The position numbers and the translations under genes are program-made. Source: DATLWN01 sp964492895 (lineage in GTDB: Bacteria; Pseudomonadota; Zetaproteobacteria; Mariprofundales; Mariprofundaceae). Taken from it: 64,000 nt of DNA. The stretch is from positions 1 to 64,000 of the forward strand of contig CAZBLR010000002.1 of NCBI GenBank assembly GCA_964492895.1, in the 5' to 3' direction. The notes under the pieces were generated by a model, which was given only the letters and a program-made list of their open reading frames with translations, was not told the origin of the DNA and ran no database searches. Below, in pieces: positions 7,418 to 15,148 of the stretch (the stretch's first letter is position 1; each line of letters starts with the position of its first letter).

Positions 7418-8113
7418 TCAGAAGTTGAGCAGAATGCGGCTTTCATCAAAGCCGTGATTCTGCAACGTCTTGCTGCAGGCGTCCACCATCGCGCTCATGC
7501 CGGCCAGGCAGGCCACGGCATTGCCTCCGTCCGGTTGGTCGTGGGTCAGGGCGTCCTGCACGTAGCCGATCGGGCCGTCCCAGTTGCCGTCGGCGGTGTC
7601 GACGGTGACGCTGACGTCGATGTCGTGCTCGGCCAGCGAGTCGAGCTCGTCGGTCAGCAAGCGGTGGATCGGGCTCAGGAAACCGGCGTAGATGGCCACC
7701 TTGCCGAAGTCGCGGCGGTGCAGGATCAGGCTCTGCCAGACGCTGCGCAGCGGTGCGATGCCGGTGCCGACGCCGATCAGGTAGATATCCGAGCCGAAGA
7801 ACGGGGACAGGTCGAAGCCCTTGCCCATCGGCCCCTCGACCTCGAGCTCGGTGCCCGGGCCCTGCTCGCACAGGTAGGTGCCGATGCCGCCGGCCTGCTT
7901 GACGACCAGTTCGTAGTACGTGGCCTCATTCGGGGCGTTGGCGATGGCGAAATAGGCGGCGGCCGGCTGGCGCACGTCCGGGATGCCGACGCGCAGGAAC
8001 TGGCCGGGGATGAAGGGCTTCAGTGTCTGTCCCGGTTCGGGTTCCAGCGTCAGCCGGACCACGCTATGCTCGCATGCCGCATCGCTGAGGCGTTCGGACA
8101 CACCGATACGCAT
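7418..8113 (-). CDS. Ferredoxin-NADP reductase-like FAD/NAD(P)-binding oxidoreductase
   Basis: 231-aa two-domain flavoprotein. The first half is a beta-barrel FAD domain (LKPFIPGQFLRVGIP; a loose FAIANAP in place of the usual RxYS), and the second has the nucleotide motif IGVGTGIAPLRS. The ending CLAGMSAMVDACSKTL and terminal aromatic Phe are typical of NAD(P)H-dependent reductases. No iron-sulfur motif is present, so it needs a separate acceptor. It heads the minus-strand pyrimidine cluster and is divergent from prmA. ATG at 8113 was chosen because the 18 upstream codons do not fit the fold. Physiological substrate unknown. Confidence 0.8.
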   Translation of the reverse strand: MRIGVSERLSDAACEHSVVRLTLEPEPGQTLKPFIPGQFLRVGIPDVRQPAAAYFAIANAPNEATYYELVVKQAGGIGTYLCEQGPGTELEVEGPMGKGFDLSPFFGSDIYLIGVGTGIAPLRSVWQSLILHRRDFGKVAIYAGFLSPIHRLLTDELDSLAEHDIDVSVTVDTADGNWDGPIGYVQDALTHDQPDGGNAVACLAGMSAMVDACSKTLQNHGFDESRILLNF

Positions 8114-8190
8114 GCGGTATGGCGGAAATTCCTGCAAAATGCCGACTCCTATTCCATGAGGGCGCACATTGCACCGAAGGGATCACGAAT

Positions 8191-9036
8191 ATGCAAGCAC
8201 AAACCTGCCTCGAATTGCGCCTTCCGGCCGGGGAAATTTCCGACGAGGCCTTTGAGCACATGGCCTTGCGCCTGGATGCCCTGGGGTCCGCCGAGGAGAC
8301 GGATGCCGAGTCCGGGGCGCGGGTCTACGTCGCCTGGTTCCCGGTCGATCCCGATGGCGAGGTGCAGCGCGCCCGTATCACGGCGGCGGCGGCGGCCCTG
8401 GGCGCGGCGCCCGACGACATGGCGCTGACGCTGCTGGGCGACGACTGGGAGACGGCGTGGCAGAAGGACTGGCAGGGCAAGGCCATCGGCGAGCGGCTGT
8501 GGGTGCGCCCGTCGTTCCGCGAGCCGGCGACGGACGGACGCATCGACATCGTGCTCGATCCAGGCATGGCCTTCGGCACCGGCCAGCATGCGACGACCTG
8601 CCTGTGCCTCACCGCCATCGAACGTGCCTGCGCCGGGCAGCCTCCGGCAAGCCTCTTGGACATGGGCGCGGGCTCGGGGCTGCTGGCCATCGCCGCCGGC
8701 AAGCTCGGGGTGCGGCATCTCGTGGCCATCGACAACGATCCGATCGCGGTCGAGGCGGCAGCGGTCAACGCCGGCATCAACGGCGTGGCGCTGGAATCGC
8801 GCCTCGGCGACACGCCTCCCGACGACGTATGCGAGCTCGTCGTGGCCAACATCCTGGCCGGCCCCCTGATCGCCATGGCCCCGGGGCTGGCCGCCTGTAC
8901 CGGCCGGCGGCTCATCCTGTCCGGCCTGCTGGTCACGCAGGTCGACGAGGTGCAGGCAGCCTACGAGGCCGAGGGGCTCGCCGTCGATCGCGTCGATCGC
9001 GATGGCGAGTGGGCGTCGATCGAGCTGGTGCGCTAG
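8191..9036 (+). CDS. prmA: Ribosomal protein L11 methyltransferase
   Basis: SAM-dependent trimethylation of ribosomal protein L11. The 281-aa product has the N-terminal L11-recognition domain and a class I methyltransferase domain. The PrmA signature DPGMAFGTGQHATT is followed by the SAM motif LLDMGAGSGLLAIAA and the NILAGPL catalytic loop. ATG at 8191 gives the family N-terminus; an earlier in-frame ATG at 8119 lies in the divergent promoter region. The TauE/SafE gene follows after 21 bases. Confidence 0.95.
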   Translation: MQAQTCLELRLPAGEISDEAFEHMALRLDALGSAEETDAESGARVYVAWFPVDPDGEVQRARITAAAAALGAAPDDMALTLLGDDWETAWQKDWQGKAIGERLWVRPSFREPATDGRIDIVLDPGMAFGTGQHATTCLCLTAIERACAGQPPASLLDMGAGSGLLAIAAGKLGVRHLVAIDNDPIAVEAAAVNAGINGVALESRLGDTPPDDVCELVVANILAGPLIAMAPGLAACTGRRLILSGLLVTQVDEVQAAYEAEGLAVDRVDRDGEWASIELVR

Positions 9037-9057
9037 CATCGGCCTTGAGGGGTAAGT

Positions 9058-9411
9058 ATGGAATTTCTCGCGATCGGTCTTTTGGCAGGCATGCTTTCCG
9101 GGCTGTTCGGTATCGGTGGCGGCGTCGTGATCGTGCCCGCATTGATCCTGGTCGCCCGGATGGGTCCCGAGACGGCGACCGGCACCTCGCTGGCGGCACT
9201 GTTGCTGCCCGTCGGGGCGCTCGGTGCGTGGTACTACTATCGCCATGGCTTCGTCGCGGTCGCGCCTGCGGCGTGGATCGCCGCCGGTCTTTTCGTGGGC
9301 GCATGGCTCGGCGCCCACGTCGCCCTGCGACTCTCGGCACAGGATCTGCAGAAGGCCTTCGCCATCTTCCTCGTCTTCGTGGCCGCTCACCTGTGGTTCA
9401 CGGCACGGTGA
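9058..9411 (+). CDS. Half-length TauE/SafE (TSUP) membrane protein
   Basis: 117-aa integral membrane protein with the TSUP signature GLFGIGGGVVIVPAL near the N-terminus and about four hydrophobic segments. Most TSUP transporters are about 250 aa with two such halves, so this is a single-repeat form that would need to dimerise. Short TSUP proteins of this size are known. GAGGGG precedes the ATG at a good distance. The family moves sulfur-containing or organic anions; substrate here unknown. The reading frame is intact, so I do not regard it as a fragment. Confidence 0.82.
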   Translation: MEFLAIGLLAGMLSGLFGIGGGVVIVPALILVARMGPETATGTSLAALLLPVGALGAWYYYRHGFVAVAPAAWIAAGLFVGAWLGAHVALRLSAQDLQKAFAIFLVFVAAHLWFTAR

Positions 9412-9417
9412 GCTTCT

Positions 9418-9555
9418 TCAGGACGGCTTATGCAACGGAGCCCATTGTCCTTTCATGAAGCTCTCGTCACTGGTCGGCTTCCTGTGGTGATTGCCCTTCG
9501 AGCAACCCGAGATCATGATGATCATGAACATCAGAAAAAGTGTTTTTCTCGACAT
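9418..9555 (-). CDS. Very small lipoprotein (45 aa)
   Basis: The ATG at 9555 is preceded by GAGGAAGG at ideal spacing on the minus strand. The product has a positively charged start, a hydrophobic Met/Ile/Leu core and a lipobox MISGC with Cys18, followed by a polar tail of 27 residues ending at 9418. It would be an outer- or inner-membrane-anchored peptide of about 28 residues after processing. No family recognised. A DUF992 secreted protein lies upstream on the same strand, so both envelope genes may share a transcript. Confidence 0.6.
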   Translation of the reverse strand: MSRKTLFLMFMIIMISGCSKGNHHRKPTSDESFMKGQWAPLHKPS

Positions 9556-9826
9556 GAATCCTTCCTCAAACAACGTCCAGGTTGCTGTTCCGTGAATCTT
9601 TGTGATCGATATGCCCAAAGTATGGCCATGCATGGCCGGCCATCCAAGTCACCGGCATGCGCTGCCCGGTGCAAGTAATCCACCAGGTCGATGCGATCGG
9701 ATCCGGTATGGCCGGTCAAATACACCGCCGATGATTTCAGGCCACTTTCGGTCATTCGGAAAAGGGTTCTGATCCCCCCTGCTCACTTGCTCGGCAATTC
9801 AGATGCGGAACCGCTGGTAACAGCCG
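9556..9826. other. Gene-poor, lower-GC spacer
   Basis: About 270 bases between the small lipoprotein and the DUF992 gene. It is visibly less GC-rich than its surroundings and holds only short frames with no ribosome site or recognisable similarity. It probably carries the lipoprotein promoter, but I cannot point to a convincing one. Confidence 0.5.
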
Positions 9827-10321
9827 CTACTTGTCCGCTTCCAGATAGAGATAGGTGAAGCCGGCGGCTACACCGCCGCCACTGCTTTTACCGCCGATCG
9901 GCTGCAGTGAAATGCTGCCGTCACGTTTGCCGATGGGTGCGTTATTGCCGGCGCTGAGGCCAAAGGTTACACCGCCGCCCAATCCGGAATATTTGCCGGC
10001 CAGCTGGTGGGTACCCGGCCGGAAGTGATTAGCCAGCACGGAGTAACGGATGCTGGTTTGCTTGTCGACACTCACGTCGATACCGAAGCCGATACCCGTT
10101 TCTCCCTTGTAGCGCTCGACCGGGCCGCCTTCGCGTGGCTTGAATTCGCATCGAATATCCCGGACCGAGTGGATCAGGAGGTTGATGCCGGAGTTGGGTA
10201 CGATCTTGCAGGCCAGGATGCCGACGATGTTTTTCGGAACATCGGCTTTGCCGGCAATGGCATTGCCGGCGGGCAATAGCAGTGCGGCGGTCAGCAACAA
10301 GCCGGCAAGTGATCGTTGCAT
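9827..10321 (-). CDS. DUF992 family secreted protein
   Basis: 164-aa protein with a clear signal peptide (MQRSLAGLLLTAALLLPAG, probable cleavage after AIA). The mature part fits DUF992: a VGILACKI start, IRCEF, an ERYKGETGIGFGID segment, a central HQLAGKYSGLGGGVT and ISLQPIGG near the end. Members are periplasmic or outer-membrane-associated beta-rich proteins of unknown function, most familiar to me from Alphaproteobacteria. AAGGAGG lies 6 bases before the ATG at 10321; a TATGAT -10-like hexamer occurs about 40 bases further upstream. Confidence 0.8.
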   Translation of the reverse strand: MQRSLAGLLLTAALLLPAGNAIAGKADVPKNIVGILACKIVPNSGINLLIHSVRDIRCEFKPREGGPVERYKGETGIGFGIDVSVDKQTSIRYSVLANHFRPGTHQLAGKYSGLGGGVTFGLSAGNNAPIGKRDGSISLQPIGGKSSGGGVAAGFTYLYLEADK

Positions 10322-10504
10322 TGTTTCCTCCTTATGGGTCTCCATGAGGTATCGCTATCATAGTCCCTCAGTGGGTTGTTCACCTCGGGCTGGACTGCTC
10401 CGAAAGGGCGGACGCATCTGATGTCCACTTCTGGTCGATAGGCATGCGTCCCCCCGGAAGCAGTCACTTAAGGCACAGGAATGATCTATAGACAGCGCCT
10501 GGAT

Positions 10505-10975
10505 TCAGGGCTTCAGATGGGGGACCACCGGGGCCGGCACCAGCTCGGAGACGTCGCCGCCCATCGAGGCGATCTCGCGGATGAAGCGGGAGGACACGAA
10601 GGTGTAGTCCTCGCGCGCCATCACGAACACGGTCTCGATGCGCTCGTCCAGGCGCCGGTTCATCGTGGCCATCTGGAATTCGTACTCGAAGTCCGAGGCG
10701 GCACGCAGGCCGCGCAGGATGGCATGGGCGTTCTGCTCGTGGGCCAGCTCGACCAAGAGGCCGGAGAAGCCGACCGTCTCGACGCGCGGCTCGTCGGCGA
10801 AGGTCTCGCCCACCAGCTTCAGGCGCGTGTCCCGATCGAACATCGGCTCCTTCTTCGGGTTGTCGGCCACGCCGATGATGATGCGGTCGAACAGCTTCAG
10901 GCCGCGGTTGACCACGTCCACATGCCCGAGGGTGATCGGGTCGAAGGTGCCGGGGTAGATGGCCGAGCGTGTCAC
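10505..10975 (-). CDS. coaD: Phosphopantetheine adenylyltransferase
   Basis: Penultimate step of coenzyme A synthesis, ATP plus 4'-phosphopantetheine to dephospho-CoA. The 156-aa product has YPGTFDPITLGH (nucleotidyltransferase HxGH-type motif, residues 7-18), LRGLRAASDFEYE and the FVSSRFIREIA motif near the C-terminus. Its ATG overlaps the rsmD stop by 4 bases, the common rsmD-coaD arrangement. Confidence 0.96.
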   Translation of the reverse strand: MTRSAIYPGTFDPITLGHVDVVNRGLKLFDRIIIGVADNPKKEPMFDRDTRLKLVGETFADEPRVETVGFSGLLVELAHEQNAHAILRGLRAASDFEYEFQMATMNRRLDERIETVFVMAREDYTFVSSRFIREIASMGGDVSELVPAPVVPHLKP

Positions 10976-11511
10976 GATGCGTCCTCCGTTTCGAGAAAGT
11001 GCAGGCAGGTGCCACCGTAGCGCCGCGGGGTGCCCGGCGTCCAGCCTGCCGGCCAGGCCGGATGTTCGCCGGCCGCCTCCTCGATGACGAGCTTCCCGGC
11101 CTTGATGCCGTGCGCATTAAGCCAGGCGGGGATCTGCTCGGCGATGCCCTGGGCGTACGGGGGATCGGCATAGACCAGGTCGAATGCCTGCCCCTCGAGG
11201 CCGGCCAGGGCGCCCGGCAGGGTACCGCCGATGATCTGCCAGCGCTCGGCCAGCTGCCAGTCGTTGCGGAGCGTGCGCATGGTGCGGCAGTTGGCGGCAT
11301 GCTGCTCGATGGAGATGGCCGAGGCCCCGCGCGAGATCGCCTCCAGCGCCATCAGGCCGGAGCCGGCGAACAGGTCGAGCACGCGCCAGTCCGTGATGTC
11401 GCCGAGGATGTTGAACAGTGCCTCGCGTACCTTCGACGGCGTGGGGCGAACGTCCGCTTGAACGGGGGATGCCAGGCGTCGGCCGCGCAGGGTGCCGGCG
11501 GTGATGCGCAC
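10972..11511 (-). CDS. rsmD: 16S rRNA (guanine-966-N2)-methyltransferase
   Basis: 179-aa class I methyltransferase. It shows MRITAGTLRGRRL at the start, the RPTPSKVREALFNIL family motif, the SAM site LDLFAGSGLMALEA and the catalytic DPPY. It methylates G966 of 16S rRNA during 30S assembly. Coupled to coaD by a 4-base overlap and 14 bases downstream of a response regulator gene. Confidence 0.95.
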   Translation of the reverse strand: MRITAGTLRGRRLASPVQADVRPTPSKVREALFNILGDITDWRVLDLFAGSGLMALEAISRGASAISIEQHAANCRTMRTLRNDWQLAERWQIIGGTLPGALAGLEGQAFDLVYADPPYAQGIAEQIPAWLNAHGIKAGKLVIEEAAGEHPAWPAGWTPGTPRRYGGTCLHFLETEDAS

Positions 11512-11525
11512 GGCGGCCTAGGCCT

Positions 11526-12371
11526 TCACCATTTGCGTTCGAAGGACTCCAGGCGCTTGTTCAGCACCGCCTCGGCATCGGCGTCGCCGGGCACCAGGGC
11601 ATCGACGGTGAAGCCGATATCGATGCCGATGTGCTGCTCGGTCTCCGGCCAAACCAGGTTGAGCTTCCAGGCGGACTGCATCTTCTCGGCCCAGGCGCGC
11701 GCGGTGGCGGCATCGGTCTCCGGCATCAGGATAGCGAAACGGCCGACGCCCATGTGCGCGATCAGGTCGTAGTCGCGCAGCTTCTCGTGCAGCGCCATGC
11801 CGGTGCGCACGGCCGCCTGCTGGGCGAACCAGTCGGCGTGGCCGCGCACCAGCGACACATAATTGCCGATGCCGAAGGTCAGCAGCGACAGCGGCCGCTC
11901 GAAGCGCTGGCAGCGCTTGGCCTCGATGGCCAGCTCCTGGCGGAAATAGAATTCGGTCTCGAGATCGGTGACCGGGTCGCGATAGAAATACTGGCTCAGG
12001 CGCTCGCTGCGCATCAGCGCCGTATTGACGCGCGCCAACAGCTGCGGCGGCGTCACCGGCTTGGACAGGTAGTCGTCCACGCCCAGGCTCAGGCCCTTGA
12101 TCTGGTTGTCCAGCTCATCGAGCACGGTCAGGAACACGAAGGGCGTCAGGTTGTAGCGCTTGTCGGCGCGGACCTCGCGATACAGGGCCCAGCCGTCCAT
12201 ATTCGGCATCATGATGTCGGTCAGCACCAGGTCGACATGGCGCTTCTTCAGGATATCGAGGGCCTCGGCGCCATCGCCGGCCTCCAGCACGCGGAAGCCT
12301 CCTTGCTGCAGGAAATGGCTGGTGATGTCCCGGCTGCTGCCGGAATCCTCGACGACGAGTACGGTTTTCAT
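11526..12371 (-). CDS. Response regulator with degenerate GGDEF domain
   Basis: 281-aa protein. Residues 1-120 are a receiver domain with the acidic pocket VVEDS, phosphoacceptor Asp52 in LVLTDIMMPNMDG and the conserved Lys in YLSKP. The rest resembles a GGDEF domain (YRDPVTDLETEFYFRQEL), but the signature loop reads GVGRF where GGDEF is expected, so cyclic-di-GMP synthesis is unlikely. It may work as a protein-interaction output. The start overlaps the M16 peptidase stop as ATGA, and it sits between the M16 pair and rsmD, where no regulator is usually found. No kinase gene is adjacent. Confidence 0.82.
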   Translation of the reverse strand: MKTVLVVEDSGSSRDITSHFLQQGGFRVLEAGDGAEALDILKKRHVDLVLTDIMMPNMDGWALYREVRADKRYNLTPFVFLTVLDELDNQIKGLSLGVDDYLSKPVTPPQLLARVNTALMRSERLSQYFYRDPVTDLETEFYFRQELAIEAKRCQRFERPLSLLTFGIGNYVSLVRGHADWFAQQAAVRTGMALHEKLRDYDLIAHMGVGRFAILMPETDAATARAWAEKMQSAWKLNLVWPETEQHIGIDIGFTVDALVPGDADAEAVLNKRLESFERKW

Positions 12372-13693
12372 GGTGCGTTCTTCCCCCGGGGTTCGGGCCC
12401 GACCTCGACCAGGCTCCAAGCCGCCGGGTCCAGGTAGGCCGCGGCCACCCTCTTGACGTCGGCAAGGCTGACCGAATCGATTTTCGACGTCCAGACCTGC
12501 AGGTAATCCAGCGGCAGGCCATAGAGCCCGATCATCGACATCAGGGCCACGCGCTTGTGGTTCTCGTCGATGCGCTGCGCAAAACTGCCGGCCAGATTGT
12601 CCTTGGCCGCGGCCAGCTCCGCCGCGCTGATGTGGCCCTGCTGCATGCGCTGCATGACGCGGCGGGTGACGGCGACAGCCTCGCCGGCCTGGTCGGCGCG
12701 CGTCTGCAGGTTGATCACGAACGGCCCGGGCACGGCCAGCGGCTCGAAATAGGAATAGATGCCGTAGACCAGTCCGCGCTTCTCGCGCACCTCGTTCATC
12801 AGCCGCGAGGCGAAGCCGCCGCCGCCGAGGATGTGGTTCATCACCAGCAGCGGGAACAGGTCGGCGCTGCGGCGCCCGATGCCCTGGCGGATCAGCATCA
12901 CCGTCATCTGCCGGGTGGGCATGGCGATGTGCGCCTGGCCGGGGACGGCTGCGGTTGCGGCGGCGATGCCGTACAGCGGCTGATTCGGCTTGCCGTGCCA
13001 ACGCCCGAAGCGGGCGGCGAGCATCGGCTTCAGCTCGGCCATCGTCACGTCGCCGCTGACGGCCAGCACCGCGCCCCCGGGGCGGCACTGGGCATCGTAG
13101 ATCGCCTGTATGTCGGCCATCGTCACGTGCGCCAGGCCGGCCACGCTGCCGGCCGGGCGGTGACCGTACGGGTGCTGCGCGTAGACCATGGCCACGGCGG
13201 CGGCGCCGGCACGCACCTCGGGCTGTTCCAGCGACTTGCGTGCGGCGGCGACGGCGTCGTCGCGCATCTGGGCGAAGCGCTTGCCGTCCCAGCCCGGCGC
13301 CAGTGCGGCCTCGGCCAGGTCGTCCAGCGCCCCCGGCAGGGTCTCCTTCAGCGTCAGCAGCGAGATCGACAGCGCATCGCGGCTGCTGCCGGAGCTGAGC
13401 CGGATGGCCTGGGCATCGAGGCGGTCGGCCCAGGCGGCGTGCCCGTGCCTGGCGGTATGGTCGGTCAGCGTGGCCGCCAGCAGCGAGGCGGCGCCGTCGT
13501 GCCCCGCCGGGTCGAAGCGGCTGCCGGCCGGCAGCGACAGGCGCATGGCCACCATCGGCACGTTGTGCGCCTCGATCAGCAGGATGCGCAGGCCGTTGGC
13601 CAGCCGTGCCTCCTGGATCGCCGGCGTGGCCCCGGCCAGCACGGGGGCGGTCAGTGCGAGACAAAGCGCCAGGATGCGCACCCAGGGCCTCAT
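12368..13693 (-). CDS. M16 family peptidase, zinc-less subunit
   Basis: 441-aa exported M16 (pitrilysin-like) protein with a signal peptide (MRPWVRILALCLALTAPVLA). At the position of the zinc motif HxxEH the sequence reads SLLAA, so all metal ligands are missing. The C-terminal half keeps GGGGFASRLMNEVREKRGLVYGI, which contributes to substrate binding in M16 pairs. Such proteins act as the non-catalytic half of a heterodimer with an active M16 partner, here the gene directly upstream, overlapped as ATGA. Periplasmic. Confidence 0.9.
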   Translation of the reverse strand: MRPWVRILALCLALTAPVLAGATPAIQEARLANGLRILLIEAHNVPMVAMRLSLPAGSRFDPAGHDGAASLLAATLTDHTARHGHAAWADRLDAQAIRLSSGSSRDALSISLLTLKETLPGALDDLAEAALAPGWDGKRFAQMRDDAVAAARKSLEQPEVRAGAAAVAMVYAQHPYGHRPAGSVAGLAHVTMADIQAIYDAQCRPGGAVLAVSGDVTMAELKPMLAARFGRWHGKPNQPLYGIAAATAAVPGQAHIAMPTRQMTVMLIRQGIGRRSADLFPLLVMNHILGGGGFASRLMNEVREKRGLVYGIYSYFEPLAVPGPFVINLQTRADQAGEAVAVTRRVMQRMQQGHISAAELAAAKDNLAGSFAQRIDENHKRVALMSMIGLYGLPLDYLQVWTSKIDSVSLADVKRVAAAYLDPAAWSLVEVGPEPRGKNAP

Positions 13694-15036
13694 GACTTCA
13701 CCTCCGGCTGCAGCAGGCCCGTGGTGCTGCGCTCCGGTCGGACCCAGCGCTGCAGCACCCGCTGCACGTCGGCACCACTGACCCTGCGGATGGCGGCCAG
13801 CCAGTCGTCGCGGTGCTCGGCGCCGATGCCGACCGTCTCCATCTTGCCGATCTGCTTGGCACGCAGGTACAGCGAATCCTGGGCGAACACCTCGTCGGCG
13901 ATGATGCGCCGCTTGGCGGCGGCCAGCCGCGCGGCATCGACGCCGTTTTTCTGCAGGCCGGAGACGAGCTTCCAGAAGGATCGCTCGAAGGCCCTGGGCG
14001 CCTGCTTCGGCCCGAGCATGCCGTAGGCGTACCACAGGTCGACGCCCATGCCGAAGGGGTCGTAGCCGGCACCGGCCGAGAACGCGGTGCGCTGGCGGTC
14101 GACCAGCTCGCGGCTCAGCAGCGCCGATTCACCGCCGGAGAGCAGCTCGGTGGCCACGGCGATGGCGGCGGCCTCGTTGTCGTTCTTGCCCGGGTGCCAG
14201 ACCGGCACCGGCATGGCCATGACCATCATCGGCAGCTGCACGCCGGGCAGGCGCACGCTCAGGCGCTTCGGCCCCAGGGGCTCCGGCTCGACCGGGTCGA
14301 AGCGCGCCGGCACCGGGCGGGCCTTCAGGCGGCCGAAGGTGTGCGCGAAGGTCCGCTTCAGGTGCGCGAAGTCGACGTCGCCGACCACGACGACGGTGGC
14401 GTTGCCGGGGATGTAGTGGGCCTTGTAGAAGGCGCGTACGTCGTCGATGTCCAGGTGCTTCAGGTCCTGCATCCAGCCGATCACCGGGTTGCGGTACGGC
14501 GACAGGCGCAGCGCCACCGAGGACAGCTCCTCGAACATGCGGCTGTTCGGGTCGTCGTCGGTGCGCATGCGGCGCTCCTCCATGATCACCTTGATCTCGC
14601 GCGCGAACACCTTGGGATCCAGGCGCAGGTGACCGAAGCGCTCGGCCTCCATGCCCATGACCTCGTCGATGCGCGCCGCCGGCACGGTCTCGAAATAGGC
14701 CGTGAAATCGGTGCTGGTGAAGGCGTTGTCGTTGCCGCCCATGGCGGCGATGCGGCGCGAGAACTCGCCGGGCTTCAGCTTCTCGGAGCCGTTGAACATC
14801 ATGTGCTCGAACACGTGCGCCAGGCCCGTCTTGCCCGGCACCTCGTCGCGGCCGCCGACCTTCAGCCACACCTCGATGATGGCTACGGGTGCGGAATGGT
14901 CCTCCTCGACGATCAGCCTGGCGCCGTTCGCCAGCACCGTCTGCTGCAGCCGCGCATCCGCCGTCGCGACGACGGGTATGGCGGCGACGGCGGCGGCCAG
15001 CAGGGCCGGGATCAGAAGACGGTGGCGTCGTATCAT
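13690..15036 (-). CDS. M16 family zinc peptidase, catalytic subunit
   Basis: 448-aa exported protein with an N-terminal hydrophobic signal. The inverted zinc motif HVFEH lies within GKTGLAHVFEHMMFNGS, and the downstream Glu ligand region is in VIMEERRMRTDDDP. The paired inactive gene follows with a 4-base overlap, the usual PqqL/PqqF-like or mitochondrial-processing-peptidase-like arrangement. Substrate in the periplasm is unknown. ATG at 15036 was chosen because the open frame further upstream runs into the divergent purH promoter region. Confidence 0.93.
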   Translation of the reverse strand: MIRRHRLLIPALLAAAVAAIPVVATADARLQQTVLANGARLIVEEDHSAPVAIIEVWLKVGGRDEVPGKTGLAHVFEHMMFNGSEKLKPGEFSRRIAAMGGNDNAFTSTDFTAYFETVPAARIDEVMGMEAERFGHLRLDPKVFAREIKVIMEERRMRTDDDPNSRMFEELSSVALRLSPYRNPVIGWMQDLKHLDIDDVRAFYKAHYIPGNATVVVVGDVDFAHLKRTFAHTFGRLKARPVPARFDPVEPEPLGPKRLSVRLPGVQLPMMVMAMPVPVWHPGKNDNEAAAIAVATELLSGGESALLSRELVDRQRTAFSAGAGYDPFGMGVDLWYAYGMLGPKQAPRAFERSFWKLVSGLQKNGVDAARLAAAKRRIIADEVFAQDSLYLRAKQIGKMETVGIGAEHRDDWLAAIRRVSGADVQRVLQRWVRPERSTTGLLQPEVKS

Positions 15037-15148
15037 GCGCACTCCTGCGGGGTGTTCGCCGGCCGATGCCGGCTTGCGTTGACGGGTCGGAAGCGTAGCG
15101 TTCCGCGTCCTGCTGCGAAGATTGTAACCTGTACCTGGGGAGGGGTCG

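Noticed and set aside
9531..9755. A 74-codon minus-strand frame near the small lipoprotein
   Set aside because: No Shine-Dalgarno, no signal peptide or motif, and it overlaps the better-supported lipoprotein start in another frame.
12368..13693. Possibility that the zinc-less M16 gene is a decayed pseudogene
   Set aside because: The frame is intact, keeps the conserved C-terminal motif and is coupled to an active M16 gene, as expected for a heterodimer subunit.
12557..14026. A 489-codon plus-strand frame over the M16 genes
   Set aside because: Shadow frame: the minus strand encodes two clear M16 proteins, and the plus-strand product is low-complexity without family motifs.
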